NCBI GenBank assembly: GCA_021151765.1
Contig: JAGKWR010000001.1
Location: 124,001 to 188,000, forward strand
Direction of reading: 5' to 3'
DNA length: 64,000 nucleotides
Source: Alphaproteobacteria bacterium
GTDB lineage: Bacteria > Pseudomonadota > Alphaproteobacteria > Rickettsiales > UBA1997
Below the pieces are notes generated by a model, which worked only from the letters and a program-made list of their open reading frames with translations, had not been told where the DNA came from and searched no databases. This document shows, piece by piece, positions 62,430 through 64,000 of the stretch. Position 1 is the stretch's first letter. The number at the start of each line of letters is the position of its first letter. The translations under genes were made by a program, and so were the position numbers.

Positions 62430-63844
62430 TATCTTCCGTAAATATCGCTGAATCTGATGATGTCGTCTTCGCCCAAGTAATTACCAGTTTGTACTTCGAT
62501 AATTTCGAGCGGAATTATACCTTTATTTTCAAGGCGATGTTTTTTGCCAACTGGAATGTATGTTGATTGATCTTCTGTTAAAACAAACTCTTCAGTACCG
62601 CAAGTTACATGAGCTGTGCCTTTAACGACAACCCAATGCTCGGCGCGATGATTATGCATTTGCAAAGACAAAGAAGCTTTTGGATGAACAGTGATTCTTT
62701 TAACTTTAAAGCGATCAGCTAGATCAATTGTTTCAAAACTGCCCCACGGACGCAGAACTTTCGTGTGTGAATCGCATTCCGATCTTTTGTGTTTTTTCAA
62801 AATTTCAAACATCTCTTTAACATCCTGAGCGTTGTTTTTGTTGGCGATCAAAGTGGCGTCTTTCAAGGAAATAATAATCAAATCTTTAACGCCAATTGTA
62901 GTGACTAAATTGTGACGCGAATTGATGTAACAATCGTTTGTTTTCAAAGTTACTACGTCGCCAATTATGTTATTGCCGTTTTCGTCTTTTGCTGAAATCT
63001 CCGACAAAGCTTGCCAATTTCCAACATCCGACCAACCAACGTTGATCGGCATCACAGCAACTTTTGCCGCTTTTTCCATTACAGCGTAATCAATCGAAAT
63101 ATTTTGACATTTTTCAAAATCTTCGGCGAAAAGACGCACGAAATCTAAATCTCTAACCGATTTGTTGTAAGCGTTGCAACAATTGATGAAAATGTCGTTA
63201 GCTAATTCACGTAAAATTTCCAAATAAACAGAAGCGCGGAACATGAAAATACCGCTATTCCAGAAGTATCCGCCGTCTTTTACAAATTCTTCGGCAACTT
63301 CTTTTTTTGGTTTCTCGATGAATTTTTCGACGGCAAAAATATCGGCAAAATTTTCTAACTTAGCGCTGCGTTTGATATAGCCGTAGCCTGTTTCTGGACA
63401 ATTTGGCACAATACCAAAAGTGATCAAATAACCTTGTGCAGCAGCGTTGCTCGCGGCTTGAACGTTTTTAATAAAATCTGCTTCATCTTTAATCACGTGA
63501 TCGGAAGGCATGACTAAAATCAAATCGTCATTTTGATTTTCGATAGCGTTTAATGCGGCAACAGCAATTGCTGGGGCGGTGTTGCGGCCGATTGGTTCCA
63601 AAATAATTGCTTTTGGTGTGATGTTGATTTTTTGCAACTCTTCTGCAGCGATAAAACGATGTTCGTTATTACAAATTACTAAAGGAGAGTTGAAGAGAAC
63701 AGAGTCTTTTGTGCGTAAAGCGCTTTTTTGAAAAAGCGAATATTCATCAACCAGATTTAAAAATTGTTTAGGATTTAAACTACGTGAAAGTGGCCATAAT
63801 CTTGTGCCAGATCCGCCAGAAAGAATAACCGGAGTGATTTTCAT
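62429..63844 (-). CDS. manC: Mannose-1-phosphate guanylyltransferase/mannose-6-phosphate isomerase
   Basis: This bifunctional type makes GDP-mannose for polysaccharide. The 471-residue protein has the N-terminal GXGXRLWPLS motif VILSGGSGTRLWPLSRS, PSDHVIKDEADF, FIEKPKKE, and a C-terminal cupin domain (LQMHNHRAEHWVVVKG; STYIPVGKKHRLEN). The surface-polysaccharide role suggests a glycan coat. Its ATG overlaps the end of a partial thiE/tenI gene by a few bases, an odd gene pairing. Confidence 0.95.
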   Translation of the reverse strand: MKITPVILSGGSGTRLWPLSRSLNPKQFLNLVDEYSLFQKSALRTKDSVLFNSPLVICNNEHRFIAAEELQKINITPKAIILEPIGRNTAPAIAVAALNAIENQNDDLILVMPSDHVIKDEADFIKNVQAASNAAAQGYLITFGIVPNCPETGYGYIKRSAKLENFADIFAVEKFIEKPKKEVAEEFVKDGGYFWNSGIFMFRASVYLEILRELANDIFINCCNAYNKSVRDLDFVRLFAEDFEKCQNISIDYAVMEKAAKVAVMPINVGWSDVGNWQALSEISAKDENGNNIIGDVVTLKTNDCYINSRHNLVTTIGVKDLIIISLKDATLIANKNNAQDVKEMFEILKKHKRSECDSHTKVLRPWGSFETIDLADRFKVKRITVHPKASLSLQMHNHRAEHWVVVKGTAHVTCGTEEFVLTEDQSTYIPVGKKHRLENKGIIPLEIIEVQTGNYLGEDDIIRFSDIYGR

Positions 63845-64000
63845 AAAGTTTTTTTGAATAGGTCAATTGCAGCAAAGCCGGAAATTCCTAGTTTGCGAAT
63901 TGATGTTAAATTATCTTTGTTAATGCCACCGAGCGCGTAAAATCGAGTCGGAGAGTAAAATTTAGTTTTAGATTTTAAATAAATTTTTGCCAATTTCTGC
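63841..64000 (-). CDS. Thiamine-phosphate synthase/TenI-like protein, 5' end outside window
   Basis: Only the last 52 residues or so are visible: FYALGGINKDNLTSIRKLGI then SGFAAIDLFKKTL. The ALGGI and GFAAI blocks are the phosphate-binding end of the ThiE/TenI TIM barrel. ThiE makes thiamine phosphate; TenI-like relatives aromatise thiazole. Which one it is cannot be decided from this fragment. Its stop overlaps the manC start (ATGA). Confidence 0.8.
   Translation of the reverse strand, partial: QKLAKIYLKSKTKFYSPTRFYALGGINKDNLTSIRKLGISGFAAIDLFKKTL

Overview
This window comes from an AT-rich alphaproteobacterial chromosome. The gene set fits a host-associated or reduced-genome lineage near Rickettsiales or Holosporales: an isolated virB8-virB9 pair, an F1 ATPase operon split in two, a DUF2628 protein beside hisH, an NDUFAF7-type methyltransferase, PstA with a long N-terminal insert, a TIGR02281-type aspartic protease, parAB with parS sites, and CcmB. 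It still carries nucleotide, cofactor and amino-acid genes (purK, pyrB, hisH, hisC, bioB, folP, nadD, ubiA). I cannot name a species from sequence alone.

Layout. 0-9.5 kb: clpP (cut by the window edge) and grpE diverge across a likely heat-shock promoter. Then come a CAU-anticodon tRNA with an odd GC-rich hairpin tail, rpmI-rplT, a DUF2628/hisH/NDUFAF7/bioB run, ridA, lysR, a VOC protein, a threonine/serine dehydratase, a small acidic protein, and rlmE overlapped by a 59-residue UPF0434 (Trm112-like) gene. 9.5-25.6 kb: purK, a frameshifted prepilin-like gene, an agmatinase-family and an M14-like peptidase gene, atpHAG, truB-rpsO-pnp, bolA-grxD, an ABC ATPase, pyrB, and a polyamine pair (fold-III ornithine decarboxylase plus a deoxyhypusine-synthase homologue) behind a three-helix RNA leader. 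25.6-28.8 kb: an accessory minus-strand cassette with a NadM-like nucleotidylyltransferase, an unknown helical protein and an atypical PLP aminotransferase-fold protein. 29-41 kb: mreD-mrdA, atpDC, dnaK, pstCA-folP, an EamA exporter, rsmE and a TlpA-like thioredoxin. 41.2-43.8 kb: a second accessory block with a DUF2971 protein, a RelE-like toxin and an HTH-Panacea antitoxin, next to tRNA-Ser(GGA) and a tandem 122/121-bp duplication. 43.9-51.6 kb: yidC, a zeta-toxin-like kinase with a small partner coupled to lon, rmuC and rodA. 51.7-64 kb: virB8-virB9, then a long compact minus-strand run (ubiA-nadD-tatD-tadA-parA-parB-hisC-aspartic protease) with two perfect parS palindromes, pccA on the plus strand, and ccmB-manC-thiE/tenI at the edge.

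Most housekeeping genes are packed into operons with 1-20 nt overlaps. Strong Rho-independent terminators follow rpsO, pnp, atpG, atpC, dnaK, pccA and the DHS homologue. One also sits inside the atp operon between atpA and atpG. Polyamine supply, F1 ATPase, proteostasis (ClpP, GrpE, DnaK, Lon) and chromosome partition are the main coherent themes. The best candidates for undescribed biology are the nucleotidylyltransferase/PLP cassette, the structured leader before the decarboxylase, the Panacea toxin-antitoxin operon with its DUF2971 rider, the lon-coupled zeta-like pair, and the UPF0434-RlmE coupling.
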